IMG/VR virus record: IMGVR_UViG_3300042446_001590
Span: 1 to 54,791 of that record
Reading direction: 5' to 3' (one strand)
DNA length: 54,791 nt
Source: a virus
Shown here: positions 39,932 through 48,790 of the stretch, in pieces
Layout of the letters: each line of letters starts with the position of its first letter
Position numbering within the stretch: position 1 is the first letter of the stretch
Notes under the pieces: generated by a model
The model's database searches: none
What the model was told of the DNA's origin: nothing
Seen by the model: only the letters and a program-made list of their open reading frames with translations
Made by a program: the position numbers and the translations under genes

Positions 39932-41554
39932 ATGAGTAAGATAATCGTTTTCGACAGAGAAGCAAAAGAAAAATTAAAAGCTGGTATTGATAAAGTCAAT
40001 AAAGCAGTTTCAACAACAATGGGGCCTTTTGGTCGTAATGTTTTAATTGAAAAAGAATACGGACAAGTTCAATCAACTAAAGATGGTGTTTCAGTAGCTA
40101 AAACTATTACATTAGAAGACCCGATTGAAAACATGGCCGCTACAGTAATTAAACAAGCCGCTACTAAAACAGTAGACGCTGCTGGTGATGGAACAACAAC
40201 ATCAACTGTATTAGCTCATTCAATTGCTATTCAAGCATTAGAAGCAACAGCATACGCCTCTACAAACGCAACACAAGTTAAACGTGGAATTGAGCAAGCT
40301 GTTAAAGAAGTAGTTGATGAATTAAAAACAATGTCAACTGACATTACTGATGAGAAACAAATTAAACAAATTGCTACATTATCAGCAAATGGTGATGAAG
40401 AAATTGGTAATTTAGTTGCTACAGCATTAGATAAAGTAGGTAGAGATGGAGTTGTAACTGTAGAAGAATCACGTTCAGGTGAAACATCACTTGAAGTAGT
40501 AGAAGGTTTACAATTCGACAGAGGATATAAATCACCATATTTTGTTACAGATAACAACACTATGTCTTCAGTATTAACTGAACCATTATTGTTATTAGTA
40601 GATGGTAGAATAAGTCAAGTAAAAGATTTATTACCTATCTTAGAATCTGTATCTCAACAACAAAAATCATTATTAGTTATTGCTGAAGATTTTGGGGATG
40701 AAGTATTATCTACATTAGTAGTAAATAAAATGAGAGGTATTTTAAAAGTAGCTGCTGTTAAAGCACCTGATTTTGGAGACCGTAGAACATTAATCTTAGA
40801 AGATATTGCTGCTTTAACTGGTGGTACTGTAGTTTCATCTACTAAAGGTATGAAGTTAGACAAATTCAATAAAGATTGGTTTGGACAAGCACGTACTGCA
40901 ACTGTAGGTAAAGACACAACTACTGTAGTTGATGGTAAAGGAGATACTGAAATTATTGAGGCTCGTATTTTAGAATTAAAAGCACAAATTGATAAGTCAT
41001 CATCTCCATACGAAATTGAAAAATTACAAGAACGTTTAGCCAAAATGGTAGGCGGCGTTGCAATCATTAACGTAGGTGGTGGTACAGAAATCGAAATGAA
41101 AGAGAAAAAAGATCGTTTAGACGATGCTTTACAAGCTACAAAAGCTGCTCTTGAAGAAGGTATTCTACCAGGTGCTGGTGTAGCATTATTACATGCTAGA
41201 AATGCTATTTCAAAACGTGAAAATACTGATTTTGGTACAGGTAAAAAGATTGTATTTGAAGCTTGTAGTAAACCATTTGAACAAATCTTAATTAACGCTG
41301 GTGAAAAACCAAGCCAATGGGAAATGAGCATCTATGTAGATTCAAACGTTAGATCAGCAGTTCCTAATATTGAAGCAAATCAATTAGTTGATGCATTCGA
41401 ATCTGGTATTATTGATCCAACTAAAGTAGTACGTTCAGCATTACAAAATGCAGCTGCAGCCGCAGTAACATTATTAATGACAGAATGTGTTATTCATGAA
41501 AAACCATCTGATAAAAAAGATGATTCAAATCCATTAGCTGGATTAGGAATGTAA
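39932..41554 (+). CDS. groEL: GroEL-like chaperonin
   Basis: The 540-residue protein is full length (bacterial GroEL 548). ATPase motifs are present: 'VSTTMGPFGRNVLIEKEYG', 'DAAGDGTTTSTVLAHSI', 'GGVAIINVGGGTEIEMKEKKDRLDDAL' and 'LPGAGVALLHA'. The C-terminus ends in NPLAGLGM instead of the GGM-rich tail. Domains follow the usual order equatorial, intermediate, apical (about 190-375). T4 supplies only a GroES-like cap (gp31); a complete phage GroEL/ES pair is less common. It probably folds the phage's own major structural proteins. Confidence 0.95.
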   Translation: MSKIIVFDREAKEKLKAGIDKVNKAVSTTMGPFGRNVLIEKEYGQVQSTKDGVSVAKTITLEDPIENMAATVIKQAATKTVDAAGDGTTTSTVLAHSIAIQALEATAYASTNATQVKRGIEQAVKEVVDELKTMSTDITDEKQIKQIATLSANGDEEIGNLVATALDKVGRDGVVTVEESRSGETSLEVVEGLQFDRGYKSPYFVTDNNTMSSVLTEPLLLLVDGRISQVKDLLPILESVSQQQKSLLVIAEDFGDEVLSTLVVNKMRGILKVAAVKAPDFGDRRTLILEDIAALTGGTVVSSTKGMKLDKFNKDWFGQARTATVGKDTTTVVDGKGDTEIIEARILELKAQIDKSSSPYEIEKLQERLAKMVGGVAIINVGGGTEIEMKEKKDRLDDALQATKAALEEGILPGAGVALLHARNAISKRENTDFGTGKKIVFEACSKPFEQILINAGEKPSQWEMSIYVDSNVRSAVPNIEANQLVDAFESGIIDPTKVVRSALQNAAAAAVTLLMTECVIHEKPSDKKDDSNPLAGLGM

Positions 41555-41555
41555 G

Positions 41556-42170
41556 ATGATTGAAAATGTACATTACATTTGGATAGGGAATAACAATATA
41601 CCTAATAAGTATTTACTTAACTTTAAAAAGTGTGTTGATTTAAATAGACAGTTTTCATTCACTATATGGAAAAATGAAGATTGTTTACAATTAATAAGAG
41701 AATACGATTTAGAAGATATATTTACTTCCCTATCCTTTATATGTAGGTGTAATTTATTAAAATATCTTATACTCCATAAATTTGGAGGAATATACACTGA
41801 TTTTGATATTACATGGAAACAACCATTTGCTAAAATAATAAATGATTTTAATTTTCCTGCTGTAGATTTAATCTTAACATCTACAAATGAGAATACATTA
41901 ATGGATGATCCATTTATAGTAAGTAAACCCAACATATTAGGAAATTGTATTGCATATTGCAAAAGAAGAACCAAATTAAAATATGATGGTGAAATATACG
42001 AACGAACAAAACAATTAGTTACACATAAATTAGAACCATTTGGCCCTTTTGGATTAACAGAATGGTTAGAGTTTGATAAAGTTAACTATAGTCATTTCCC
42101 TCAGGCAATATTATTAGATAATAAAGGTTTTTTTGGAGTCCACGAACAAAGAAGCATTTGGAAGTTTTGA
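41556..42170 (+). CDS. DXD sugar-transferase (Gly_transf_sug type)
   Basis: The 204-residue protein has the pattern of alpha-1,6-mannosyltransferase-like (OCH1/Gly_transf_sug) enzymes: 'VHYIWIGNNNIPNKYLLNF', 'FSFTIWKNEDC', and 'CRCNLLKYLILHKFGGIYTDFDI' with a D.D metal motif. It moves a sugar to an unknown acceptor. It starts one base after groEL and its stop overlaps the clamp-loader promoter. It is isolated from the main glycan cluster at 46 kb. Confidence 0.82.
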   Translation: MIENVHYIWIGNNNIPNKYLLNFKKCVDLNRQFSFTIWKNEDCLQLIREYDLEDIFTSLSFICRCNLLKYLILHKFGGIYTDFDITWKQPFAKIINDFNFPAVDLILTSTNENTLMDDPFIVSKPNILGNCIAYCKRRTKLKYDGEIYERTKQLVTHKLEPFGPFGLTEWLEFDKVNYSHFPQAILLDNKGFFGVHEQRSIWKF

Positions 42171-42196
42171 AAGGCAAAATAAAAGTTATATATTCA
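42166..42196 (+). promoter_or_regulatory. Host-like promoter before the clamp loader
   Basis: TTTG at 42166-42169, a 19-base spacer beginning AAAGGCAAAA, and TATATTCA at 42189-42196, four bases before the ATG. It overlaps the upstream stop codon. Confidence 0.65.
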
Positions 42197-42200
42197 CAAT

Positions 42201-43115
42201 ATGAGCAAAAAACACACTCTTTGGATTGAAAAATTTAGATCTGAGAATCTAGAACAATATATTGGTAACGAGGATATTAAAAATCGTATTGCTGAATGTA
42301 TTAAAACTAATGATATACCCCATTTTATATTTGCTGGTACAGCAGGCACAGGTAAAACTACATTAGCTAAATTAATAGTTAAAAATATTAAATGTGACTA
42401 TTTATATTTAAATGCCAGCGATGAAAATGGTATTGATATGATTAGAGAAAAAGTAAAGGGCTTCGCATCATCAGCATCATTTAATCCTATTAAAGTTGTT
42501 ATATTAGACGAGGCTGATTTCTTAACTCAACCAGCACAAGCAGCATTACGTAATATTATTGAAGAATATTCATTAAATACTCGTTTTGTATTAACTTGTA
42601 ATTATATTGAACGTTTAATTGAACCTTTACAATCACGTTGTGAAATTAATAAATTAACACCTCCCTCTAAAAGTGAAGTAGCTAAACACGTTTGCACTAA
42701 TATTTTAGAAGCTGAAGGTGTTAGTTATGATTTAAAAGATGTAGCTCAAGTAATTAAACAATATTATCCTGATATTCGTTCTGTTATTAAGAATTTACAA
42801 GCAGGAACTAGAGATAATAAATTCACATTAGCGGCAGTAGACATATTCTGGTGTACTAAGATTTTAGATGTACTTAAAGCACCAACTAAAAATAGTTGGA
42901 TAGATATGAGACAAATTATTGCTGATGCTCAAGTAGATGATTATCAACCATTAATTGAATATCTATTTGAACATATCAGTACTTATGGAGCAGGTAACGA
43001 AGCATCAATCACAGTAGAATTAGATGAAACTCAATGGCGTTCTCGTTCAGTACCAGATAAAGAAATTAACATTGCCTCATTATTAGGTAAAATATTAAAC
43101 ATAATTAAAAAATGA
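42201..43115 (+). CDS. Clamp loader large subunit (T4 gp44-like)
   Basis: The 304-residue AAA+ ATPase has Walker A GTAGTGKTT (46-54), Walker B VVILDEADFLT (Asp103, Glu104) and the SRC motif LQSRCEIN. 'LWIEKFRSENLEQYIGNEDI' is the typical N-terminus of RFC-like loaders. It opens the sliding clamp and puts it on primer ends, together with the small subunit at 44.2 kb. Size is close to T4 gp44 (319). Its stop overlaps the start of the secreted nuclease (ATGA). Confidence 0.93.
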   Translation: MSKKHTLWIEKFRSENLEQYIGNEDIKNRIAECIKTNDIPHFIFAGTAGTGKTTLAKLIVKNIKCDYLYLNASDENGIDMIREKVKGFASSASFNPIKVVILDEADFLTQPAQAALRNIIEEYSLNTRFVLTCNYIERLIEPLQSRCEINKLTPPSKSEVAKHVCTNILEAEGVSYDLKDVAQVIKQYYPDIRSVIKNLQAGTRDNKFTLAAVDIFWCTKILDVLKAPTKNSWIDMRQIIADAQVDDYQPLIEYLFEHISTYGAGNEASITVELDETQWRSRSVPDKEINIASLLGKILNIIKK

Positions 43116-43693
43116 AAAAATTATTAATCTTATTATTACTAATCACTCCTGTAACTTTATTAGCACAGTTGAGAGATTCTGTTTATATTAAAACAAGTAT
43201 TTACGAAACAGTATATTCTGAAGTATTAGAGCAACCAAAATGGGTTAGATACACAGTATTGTGTCCTGATGGTAAAGCATCAAGAAAAGGAATGGATTTC
43301 TATACTGAAAGTTCAGTTATTACATCAAGTAATCCTGACTATGTAAATAATGAATGGGATAAGGGCCATATGGCCCCCGCAGCTGATTTTAATTGTACTA
43401 CAGAAATGTTAAAACAAACATTCTCATTTGTTAATTGTGCATTACAAAATGAATCATTAAATAGAGGTGCTTGGCGTTTATTAGAGGCATATGAACGAGA
43501 ATTAGCTAAAACTAATCAAGTATCAGTATATATTAAATTAGATTTTGGTAAAAATGTATTACCAACAGGCGCTAACGTACCAACAGGATTCTATAAAGAA
43601 ATAAAAACACCTAAAGATAAATTATGTTTCTATTTTAAAAACGAAAAACCAGCAAGTACAGATTTTAACAAATATAAATGTAATTGTAAATAA
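43112..43693 (+). CDS. Secreted DNA/RNA non-specific endonuclease (DRGH/EndoG family)
   Basis: The 193-residue protein has a signal peptide: basic MKK, a hydrophobic core LLILLLLITPVTLL and a likely cut after Ala18 (LA|Q). The mature part has the beta-beta-alpha-metal motif EWDKGHMAPAADF (His86 as general base; DKGH for DRGH), then 'ESLNRGAWRLLE' with Asn117 as metal ligand about 31 residues later, as in Serratia nuclease. Five Cys in the mature part could form disulfides. It would digest DNA or RNA in the periplasm or outside the cell. Its ATG overlaps the clamp-loader stop (ATGA), so it is made with replication proteins. It might block superinfecting DNA or salvage nucleotides. Confidence 0.88.
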   Translation: MKKLLILLLLITPVTLLAQLRDSVYIKTSIYETVYSEVLEQPKWVRYTVLCPDGKASRKGMDFYTESSVITSSNPDYVNNEWDKGHMAPAADFNCTTEMLKQTFSFVNCALQNESLNRGAWRLLEAYERELAKTNQVSVYIKLDFGKNVLPTGANVPTGFYKEIKTPKDKLCFYFKNEKPASTDFNKYKCNCK

Positions 43694-43697
43694 GAAT

Positions 43698-43925
43698 ATG
43701 GAACAACAATTAAATATAAGTTTAGACAAAACTACAGCTGTAGTTTGTGAAAAATGTGATAGTTCATCATTTGTAGAAGGAACATTACTTCGTAAAGCAT
43801 CTAGATTTCTAACAGGAACACAACAAGATGCATTGATACCAATTCCGGTATTTGTATGTAGTAAATGTGGGCACGTAAACGAAGAGTTTTTACCTATGCA
43901 ACTTAAAACTAAACAAGAAGACTAA
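43698..43925 (+). CDS. Small zinc-ribbon protein
   Basis: The 75-residue protein has two CxxC knuckles, VVCEKCDSSSF and VFVCSKCGHVNEE, making a zinc ribbon around a basic loop (LLRKASRFLTGTQQD). It lies in the clamp-loader operon, and its stop overlaps the next start (TAATG). Such zinc ribbons can bind nucleic acid or RNA polymerase; here the function is unknown. Confidence 0.75.
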   Translation: MEQQLNISLDKTTAVVCEKCDSSSFVEGTLLRKASRFLTGTQQDALIPIPVFVCSKCGHVNEEFLPMQLKTKQED

Positions 43926-44173
43926 TGTTTGATTTATTCGGAATAAAAAAATTAAAAATGACAAACCAAGAACTAGAACAGAGCAATGCTCAGTTAAATC
44001 AACGTTTATCTACGCTTAACGACGAAAATAAAAGTTTAATCGTTAGATTACGTATGGCTGAAGGCCAAATTAAGGCAATGTCTTCTAATATATCTTCATT
44101 AGAAGAACAATTAAAAAGAACCAATTCAGAAACACAAAAAGATAAATACTCAGACGAATCAAGATACTACTAA
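43925..44173 (+). CDS. Small coiled-coil protein
   Basis: The 82-residue product is nearly all heptad-repeat helix ('LEQSNAQLNQRLSTLNDENK', then 'LEEQLKRT'), with a short hydrophobic start (MFDLFGIKKL). It is coupled on both sides by TAATG overlaps. It is probably a dimeric scaffold or adapter in the replication operon; the family is unknown. Confidence 0.65.
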   Translation: MFDLFGIKKLKMTNQELEQSNAQLNQRLSTLNDENKSLIVRLRMAEGQIKAMSSNISSLEEQLKRTNSETQKDKYSDESRYY

Positions 44174-44547
44174 TGAATATATTTGATCATTTAAAAAATA
44201 TTACCACTCAGAAGGGAGAATTTCTAGGTGAAGAAGGTTGGAATAACTGGATGATCAACAGATATTTAAGTATGAGTCAAGATTACTGTGAGGTAGTAAA
44301 TATAGTACAGAAGAATACTTGGCAAATTAAACCTGAACATCTATATAATCTATATAAAGATATTATACCTAAGCAATATGTTTTTTTAAAATATATAAAG
44401 GCTAAAAATAAAGTAGATTATAAAAAAGAAGAAATTGATGCTGTACAAAAGTATTTTGAAGTAAGTGGGCGTGAAGCAAAAGAATATATTAGAATGCTTC
44501 CTAAAGATGAATTAACAAACATAATGTCTCAAGTAAATGGAAAATAA
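44173..44547 (+). CDS. Clamp loader small subunit (T4 gp62-like)
   Basis: The 124-residue protein matches the phage clamp-loader A pattern: 'IFDHLKNITTQKGEF', 'WNNWMINRYLSMSQDYCEVVN', 'YNLYKDIIPKQYVFLKYIK' and 'KYFEVSGREAKEYIRMLPKDELTNIM'. In T4, gp62 forms the loader with four gp44 subunits. It is shorter than T4 gp62 (187) but typical of the wider family. It overlaps the upstream gene at TAATG and the next gene by 11 bases. gp44 and gp62 genes are separated here by the nuclease and two small genes. Confidence 0.78.
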   Translation: MNIFDHLKNITTQKGEFLGEEGWNNWMINRYLSMSQDYCEVVNIVQKNTWQIKPEHLYNLYKDIIPKQYVFLKYIKAKNKVDYKKEEIDAVQKYFEVSGREAKEYIRMLPKDELTNIMSQVNGK

Positions 44548-44806
44548 CGAATTAAAAGATCAAATTACACTAGCAGTTATTGATGATTTAGTTTCTCGTA
44601 GTCAACGAGGAATTAACAAGTATAACACTACATTAGATCAAAACAATAAGGATGATTATATGAATCATCTATATGAAGAATTACTTGATGCTGCTCAGTA
44701 TATTAAAAAAGAAATGTCTTTTGTACCTATGATTAAAGAACTAATTAAAAACACTCCAAACGATATGGAATTAGGAAAAATCATAAGACAAAAATTCAAT
44801 GGCTAA
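44537..44806 (+). CDS. Small MazG/DUF550-like helical protein
   Basis: The 89-residue protein has 'RSQRGINKYNTTLDQNNKDD' followed by 'HLYEELLDAAQYIKKEM', which resembles the E..D helix of small phage MazG-like/DUF550 nucleotide pyrophosphohydrolases. The Glu and Asp in EELLDAA would bind the metal. It overlaps the genes before and after by 8-11 bases. The fit is only to a short motif, so activity is uncertain. Confidence 0.6.
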   Translation: MENNELKDQITLAVIDDLVSRSQRGINKYNTTLDQNNKDDYMNHLYEELLDAAQYIKKEMSFVPMIKELIKNTPNDMELGKIIRQKFNG

Positions 44807-45761
44807 AAAAATACAACCTAGTATGGATTTCAATGGAAATCCTATTAGAACATCAGCTAAGCTTATCTTAAATAAGTTTACACCAAAGGAAATAGATTAT
44901 TCTTACCAGAAAAATGTTTCCTTTTCTCAATTTCAGTTATATTCACAATGTCCTCATAGGTGGTACACACAATATGTTGAAAGAAAAATATCAACACCAC
45001 CTAACATTAATATGACGTTTGGAACAGCTATACATCATGCATTCCAACATTATTTAACTGTAGGATATAACCAATCGTTCGCTGCTGCTGATAAAGAAGA
45101 TATACTTGGTATATTTCAAACCAAATTTGTGGATGAATATCAAACACAATATACTAAAAATGGATCACATTTTTCAACAGCGGCCGAAATGCGAGAATTT
45201 TATGAGGATGGTGCTGCTATTTTAAATTGGTTTAAGAAAAGGCGTAGAGTATATTTTACCAACAAAAAACATAAATTAGTGGGTATTGAAATGCCCATCC
45301 AGAAAGAAATCAGCAAAAACGTATTATTTCAGGGATTTATCGATTTAATTATCTATGACGAGCTCATGGATAAAATAATAATATACGATATTAAAACATC
45401 AACTAAAGGTTGGAACGATTGGAATAAAAAAGACGAAACAAAAATATCGCAGGTACTGCTATATAAACAATTTTTCTCTGAGTTGTATGGCTTCCCCGTA
45501 GACAATATTGACGTTGAGTTTCTCATTTTAAAACGCAAGATAACGCCAAATGAATTTATTGAGTTTCCTAAACGCATACAAGAATTTAAACCCGCAAGTG
45601 GTAAAAACAAATTAAAAACAAGTCGCGATAATTTAAATGAATTTGTTAAGAATTGTTTTGATAATGACGGTAAATATATCATGAAGGAACATAACAAAAA
45701 CATAACTAAACTATGTGATTGGTGTCCATTAAACAATACTTCTCTTTGTGTTAAGGGCTAA
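44799..45761 (+). CDS. PD-(D/E)XK nuclease, Cas4/RecB-like with iron-sulfur cysteines
   Basis: The 320-residue protein has the PDDEXK_1 layout: 'SFSQFQLYSQCPHRWYTQYV' (Cys51), 'FGTAIHHAFQHYL' (His79), 'LFQGFIDLII' (Asp182), 'DKIIIYDIKTST' (Asp197, Lys199), 'SQVLLYKQFF' and a C-terminal Cys cluster CDWCPLNNTSLC (Cys306, 309, 317). Together with Cys51, this is the AddB/Cas4-type iron-sulfur site. It is likely an exonuclease in DNA processing or recombination. No cas1/cas2 genes or repeat array are nearby. It is the last gene of the clamp-loader operon. Confidence 0.88.
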   Translation: MAKKIQPSMDFNGNPIRTSAKLILNKFTPKEIDYSYQKNVSFSQFQLYSQCPHRWYTQYVERKISTPPNINMTFGTAIHHAFQHYLTVGYNQSFAAADKEDILGIFQTKFVDEYQTQYTKNGSHFSTAAEMREFYEDGAAILNWFKKRRRVYFTNKKHKLVGIEMPIQKEISKNVLFQGFIDLIIYDELMDKIIIYDIKTSTKGWNDWNKKDETKISQVLLYKQFFSELYGFPVDNIDVEFLILKRKITPNEFIEFPKRIQEFKPASGKNKLKTSRDNLNEFVKNCFDNDGKYIMKEHNKNITKLCDWCPLNNTSLCVKG

Positions 45762-45780
45762 TGGCTTTGTAGATTTATAT

Positions 45781-45790
45781 ATATTTATAT
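45781..45790 (+). promoter_or_regulatory. Late-type promoter box ATATTTATAT (glycan cluster)
   Basis: ATATTTATAT in TATATATATTTATATAC lies 38 bases before the small RHH gene at the head of the glycan cluster. It resembles the groES box closely. Confidence 0.55.
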
Positions 45791-45818
45791 ACAATAAGTA
45801 ATATATTAAAACAAAATT

Positions 45819-46022
45819 ATGGCAAAAAAAGACAACATGGTTCTAACCAGCGTTAAATTACCTGGTGAACTATTTGAAGAATTTAAAGTAGAATGCGTAA
45901 GAACAAAATTTAGTATTCAAAAATTAACAGAAAGATCAATGTATTTGTACATGACTCATTCCGAATTTAAAAAAGAAATTCATAATGTATTAGATACATA
46001 CTTTACAGGTAGCAACAATTAA
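45819..46022 (+). CDS. Small ribbon-helix-helix-like DNA-binding protein
   Basis: The 67-residue protein has an N-terminal strand and two helices in the RHH pattern, 'VLTSVKLPGELFEEFKVECV' then 'KFSIQKLTERSMYLYM'. The strand residues T.VKLP would contact DNA in a dimer. It is 12 bases before the first glycosyltransferase and right after a late-type box, so it could control this cluster. The fit is by pattern only. Confidence 0.72.
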   Translation: MAKKDNMVLTSVKLPGELFEEFKVECVRTKFSIQKLTERSMYLYMTHSEFKKEIHNVLDTYFTGSNN

Positions 46023-46034
46023 TTAAACAAATAA

Positions 46035-47492
46035 ATGAAAACAGGTTATATTAAAAAAGATCAACGTAAGAAGATCTTATTGTTATGTGATGATATCCGA
46101 ATGCATTCAGGTATCTCAACAATGGCACGTGAAATAGTATTAGGTACTGCTCACAAATACAATTGGGTCAATATTGGTGGAGCAATTAACCATCCAGATC
46201 AAGGTAAACGCTTTGATTTAACTGCTGATGTTAATAAAGAAGTAGGCATTGATGATTCTAGTGTTACGATATATCCTATGAGTGGATATGGAGATCAAGT
46301 TTCTGTTACCCAAATTATGGAAATAGAAAAACCAGACGCTATAATGATGTTTACTGACCCAAGATATTGGGTTTGGTTATTTAACATGGAACATGAAATC
46401 CGTACTAAAATACCAATGGTATATTTGAACATCTGGGATGACTTACCTTATCCAATGTATAATAAATCATTCTATGAATCATGCGATACATTATTAGCTA
46501 TCAGTAAACAAACTGAAAATATTAATAAGGTAGTATTAGGTGATTTAGCTAATGATAAGGTTATTAAATATGTTCCTCATGGAATTAATGAGAAATATTT
46601 TTTCCCTATTACCCAAGACAAACCAGAATATCTATCATTACAAGAACTAAAAAAACAAGTATATGGCGATAAAGAGTATGATTTTACTCTATTATATAAC
46701 GCTAGAAATATCCGTCGTAAATCAGTTCCTGATTTGATGTTAGCATGGAAAATGTTTGTCGATGAATTACCTGAAGATAAGGCTAGTAAAACAGCATTTG
46801 TTTTACATACCCAACCTATTGATGAAAATGGTACTGATTTGTTCGCTGTTAAAGATATGTTATTTGGAAATGAGAAAAAATATAACATTATATTCTCATC
46901 TGCTAAATTAGCAACACCTCAGTTAAACCTATTATATAATACAGCGGATGCTGTAGCATTAGTTAGTTCTAATGAAGGATGGGGATTATCATTAACTGAA
47001 GCTATGATGTGTGGTAAGCCTATTATCGCTACAGTAACAGGAGGAATGCAAGATCAAATGCGTTTTGAAGATGAAAATGGAGAATGGATTAAATTTACTG
47101 AAGAATTTGGTTCAAACCATAAAGGTAAATATAAAAAACATGGTAAATGGGCATATCCTGTATTCCCAAGCAATACTTCACTCATCGGATCAGTTCCAAC
47201 ACCATACATTTATGATGATAGAGCACAACCAGAAGATATCGCTAAAGCAATTAATGATGTTTACAACACAAAACTAGAATCCCCAGAAACATATGCTGAA
47301 CAAAGTAAAGCAGCTCATGAATGGGTAACTTCAGAAGAATCTATGATGTCTGCAAAACATATGGCTGATAATTTCATAGAAGGAATGGAAGAAACATTTG
47401 AAAAATGGATCCCAAGAAAACCATTTGAATTAATTAAAGTAAAACAATTACCACAACCAAAACATTACGTAAAACATTCAATCGCAAAATAG
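46035..47492 (+). CDS. GT-B glycosyltransferase (family 4-like)
   Basis: The 485-residue protein has GT-B features: an N-terminal 'KILLLCDDIRMHSGISTMAREIV', a mid-region acceptor domain, 'YNARNIRRKSVPDLMLAWKMF', and the C-terminal donor motif 'SNEGWGLSLTEAMMCGKPIIATVTGG' with the E...(G)E layout of GT4 enzymes. It transfers a sugar from a nucleotide sugar. Two bases separate it from a second GT-B gene, so they may act in sequence on one glycan. Confidence 0.9.
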   Translation: MKTGYIKKDQRKKILLLCDDIRMHSGISTMAREIVLGTAHKYNWVNIGGAINHPDQGKRFDLTADVNKEVGIDDSSVTIYPMSGYGDQVSVTQIMEIEKPDAIMMFTDPRYWVWLFNMEHEIRTKIPMVYLNIWDDLPYPMYNKSFYESCDTLLAISKQTENINKVVLGDLANDKVIKYVPHGINEKYFFPITQDKPEYLSLQELKKQVYGDKEYDFTLLYNARNIRRKSVPDLMLAWKMFVDELPEDKASKTAFVLHTQPIDENGTDLFAVKDMLFGNEKKYNIIFSSAKLATPQLNLLYNTADAVALVSSNEGWGLSLTEAMMCGKPIIATVTGGMQDQMRFEDENGEWIKFTEEFGSNHKGKYKKHGKWAYPVFPSNTSLIGSVPTPYIYDDRAQPEDIAKAINDVYNTKLESPETYAEQSKAAHEWVTSEESMMSAKHMADNFIEGMEETFEKWIPRKPFELIKVKQLPQPKHYVKHSIAK

Positions 47493-47494
47493 TT

Positions 47495-48790
47495 ATGAAA
47501 CCATTATTCGTTATAAGTTGCCCAATAGATACATTTAGTGGGTATGGTGCTCGTAGTAGAGATATTGTAAAAGCACTAATCAAATCAGATAAATACAATG
47601 TAAAAATCCTTCCTCAAAGATGGGGTTCAACATCATTTGGCTTTTTAAAAGCAGATAATCCTGAACATAAACAAATCATGGATTGTATGTTATCATCTCC
47701 TCAATTACCTAAACAACCAGATGTTTGGATGCAAATTACAGTACCAAATGAATTCCAACCAGTAGGAAAATTTAATATTGGTGTTACAGCAGGTATTGAA
47801 ACTACTATTTGTGCTCCGCAATGGCTTGAAGGTATGAATAGAATGGATTTGAACTTAGTATCATCTAACCATGCTAAAAAAGTATTTCAGGAATCAGTAT
47901 TTGAAGCACGTTCACCACAAGGTCAAGTAGAAAAAATAATTAAATTGGAAAAACCAGTAGATGTATTATTTGAAGGTGTTGATGTTAATGTTTATAAATT
48001 AATTGAACCAAGTAAAAGTGAATTAAAAAGTACATTAGACGCTATTCCAGAACCATTTAATTTTCTATTTGTAGGGCATTGGCTGCCCGGTGAATTAGGT
48101 CAAGATAGAAAAGATGTAGGTATGTTAATTAAAACATTCCTAGAAACATTTAAAGACTTCAAAGCAACACCTGGATTGATTTTAAAAACACAAAGTGCTA
48201 CTTCATCTATCATGGATAAAAATGAAATCTTAGATAAAATTAGAGAAATACAAAAATCAGTAGGTGGTGTTGGTTTACCTAATATTTACTTATTACATGG
48301 TATTTTTGATGATGAAGAAATAAATCAATTATATAATCACCCTAAAGTAAAAGCTCACGTTTCATTTACTAAAGGTGAAGGATTTGGTCGTCCATTGTTA
48401 GAGGCATCAATTAGCCAAAAACCAGTAATTGCTTCTAATTGGAGTGGTCATATTGATTTCTTAAAAGCAGACATGTCAATACTAATCCCAGGACAAATAA
48501 CACAACTTCACCCATCAGCTGTAGTACAAGATATGTTACTTGCTGAATCAGGATGGTTTACAGTTGATTATAAAAAAGCATCTGATACTTTAAAAGATGT
48601 TTATAAGAATTATAAAAACTATGTTGACGGGGCAAAGAGACAGTCGTATCGTTCAAGAACAGAATTTACATTAGATAAAATGGGTGAATTATTAATTTCA
48701 CTAGTTGATCCTCATGTACCTAAACAAGTTGAATTGAAATTACCTCAATTATCAAAAATCGAATTACCAAAATTAAAAAAAGTTGAATAA
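47495..48790 (+). CDS. GT-B glycosyltransferase (family 4-like)
   Basis: The 431-residue protein has an N-terminal 'LFVISCPIDTFSGYGARSRDIVKAL', a linker 'LFVGHWLPGELGQDRKDVGMLI' at the donor-domain start, and the motif 'HVSFTKGEGFGRPLLEASISQKPVIASNWSGH'. This matches GT4-type donor binding (E.FG...LEA). The Pro/Lys/Leu tail (KLPQLSKIELPKLKKVE) may anchor it to a partner. Its stop shares bases with the next start (TAATG). Confidence 0.9.
   Translation: MKPLFVISCPIDTFSGYGARSRDIVKALIKSDKYNVKILPQRWGSTSFGFLKADNPEHKQIMDCMLSSPQLPKQPDVWMQITVPNEFQPVGKFNIGVTAGIETTICAPQWLEGMNRMDLNLVSSNHAKKVFQESVFEARSPQGQVEKIIKLEKPVDVLFEGVDVNVYKLIEPSKSELKSTLDAIPEPFNFLFVGHWLPGELGQDRKDVGMLIKTFLETFKDFKATPGLILKTQSATSSIMDKNEILDKIREIQKSVGGVGLPNIYLLHGIFDDEEINQLYNHPKVKAHVSFTKGEGFGRPLLEASISQKPVIASNWSGHIDFLKADMSILIPGQITQLHPSAVVQDMLLAESGWFTVDYKKASDTLKDVYKNYKNYVDGAKRQSYRSRTEFTLDKMGELLISLVDPHVPKQVELKLPQLSKIELPKLKKVE

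Noticed and set aside
40654-41331. 225-residue open frame on the - strand
   Set aside because: It is antisense to groEL, whose protein is unmistakable; the frame reflects groEL codon use. Similar - strand frames across the window were left out for the same reason.
44799-45761. Cas4 from a CRISPR system
   Set aside because: The nuclease has the Cas4/RecB layout, but no array or adaptation genes are near; a phage recombination or processing nuclease is simpler.
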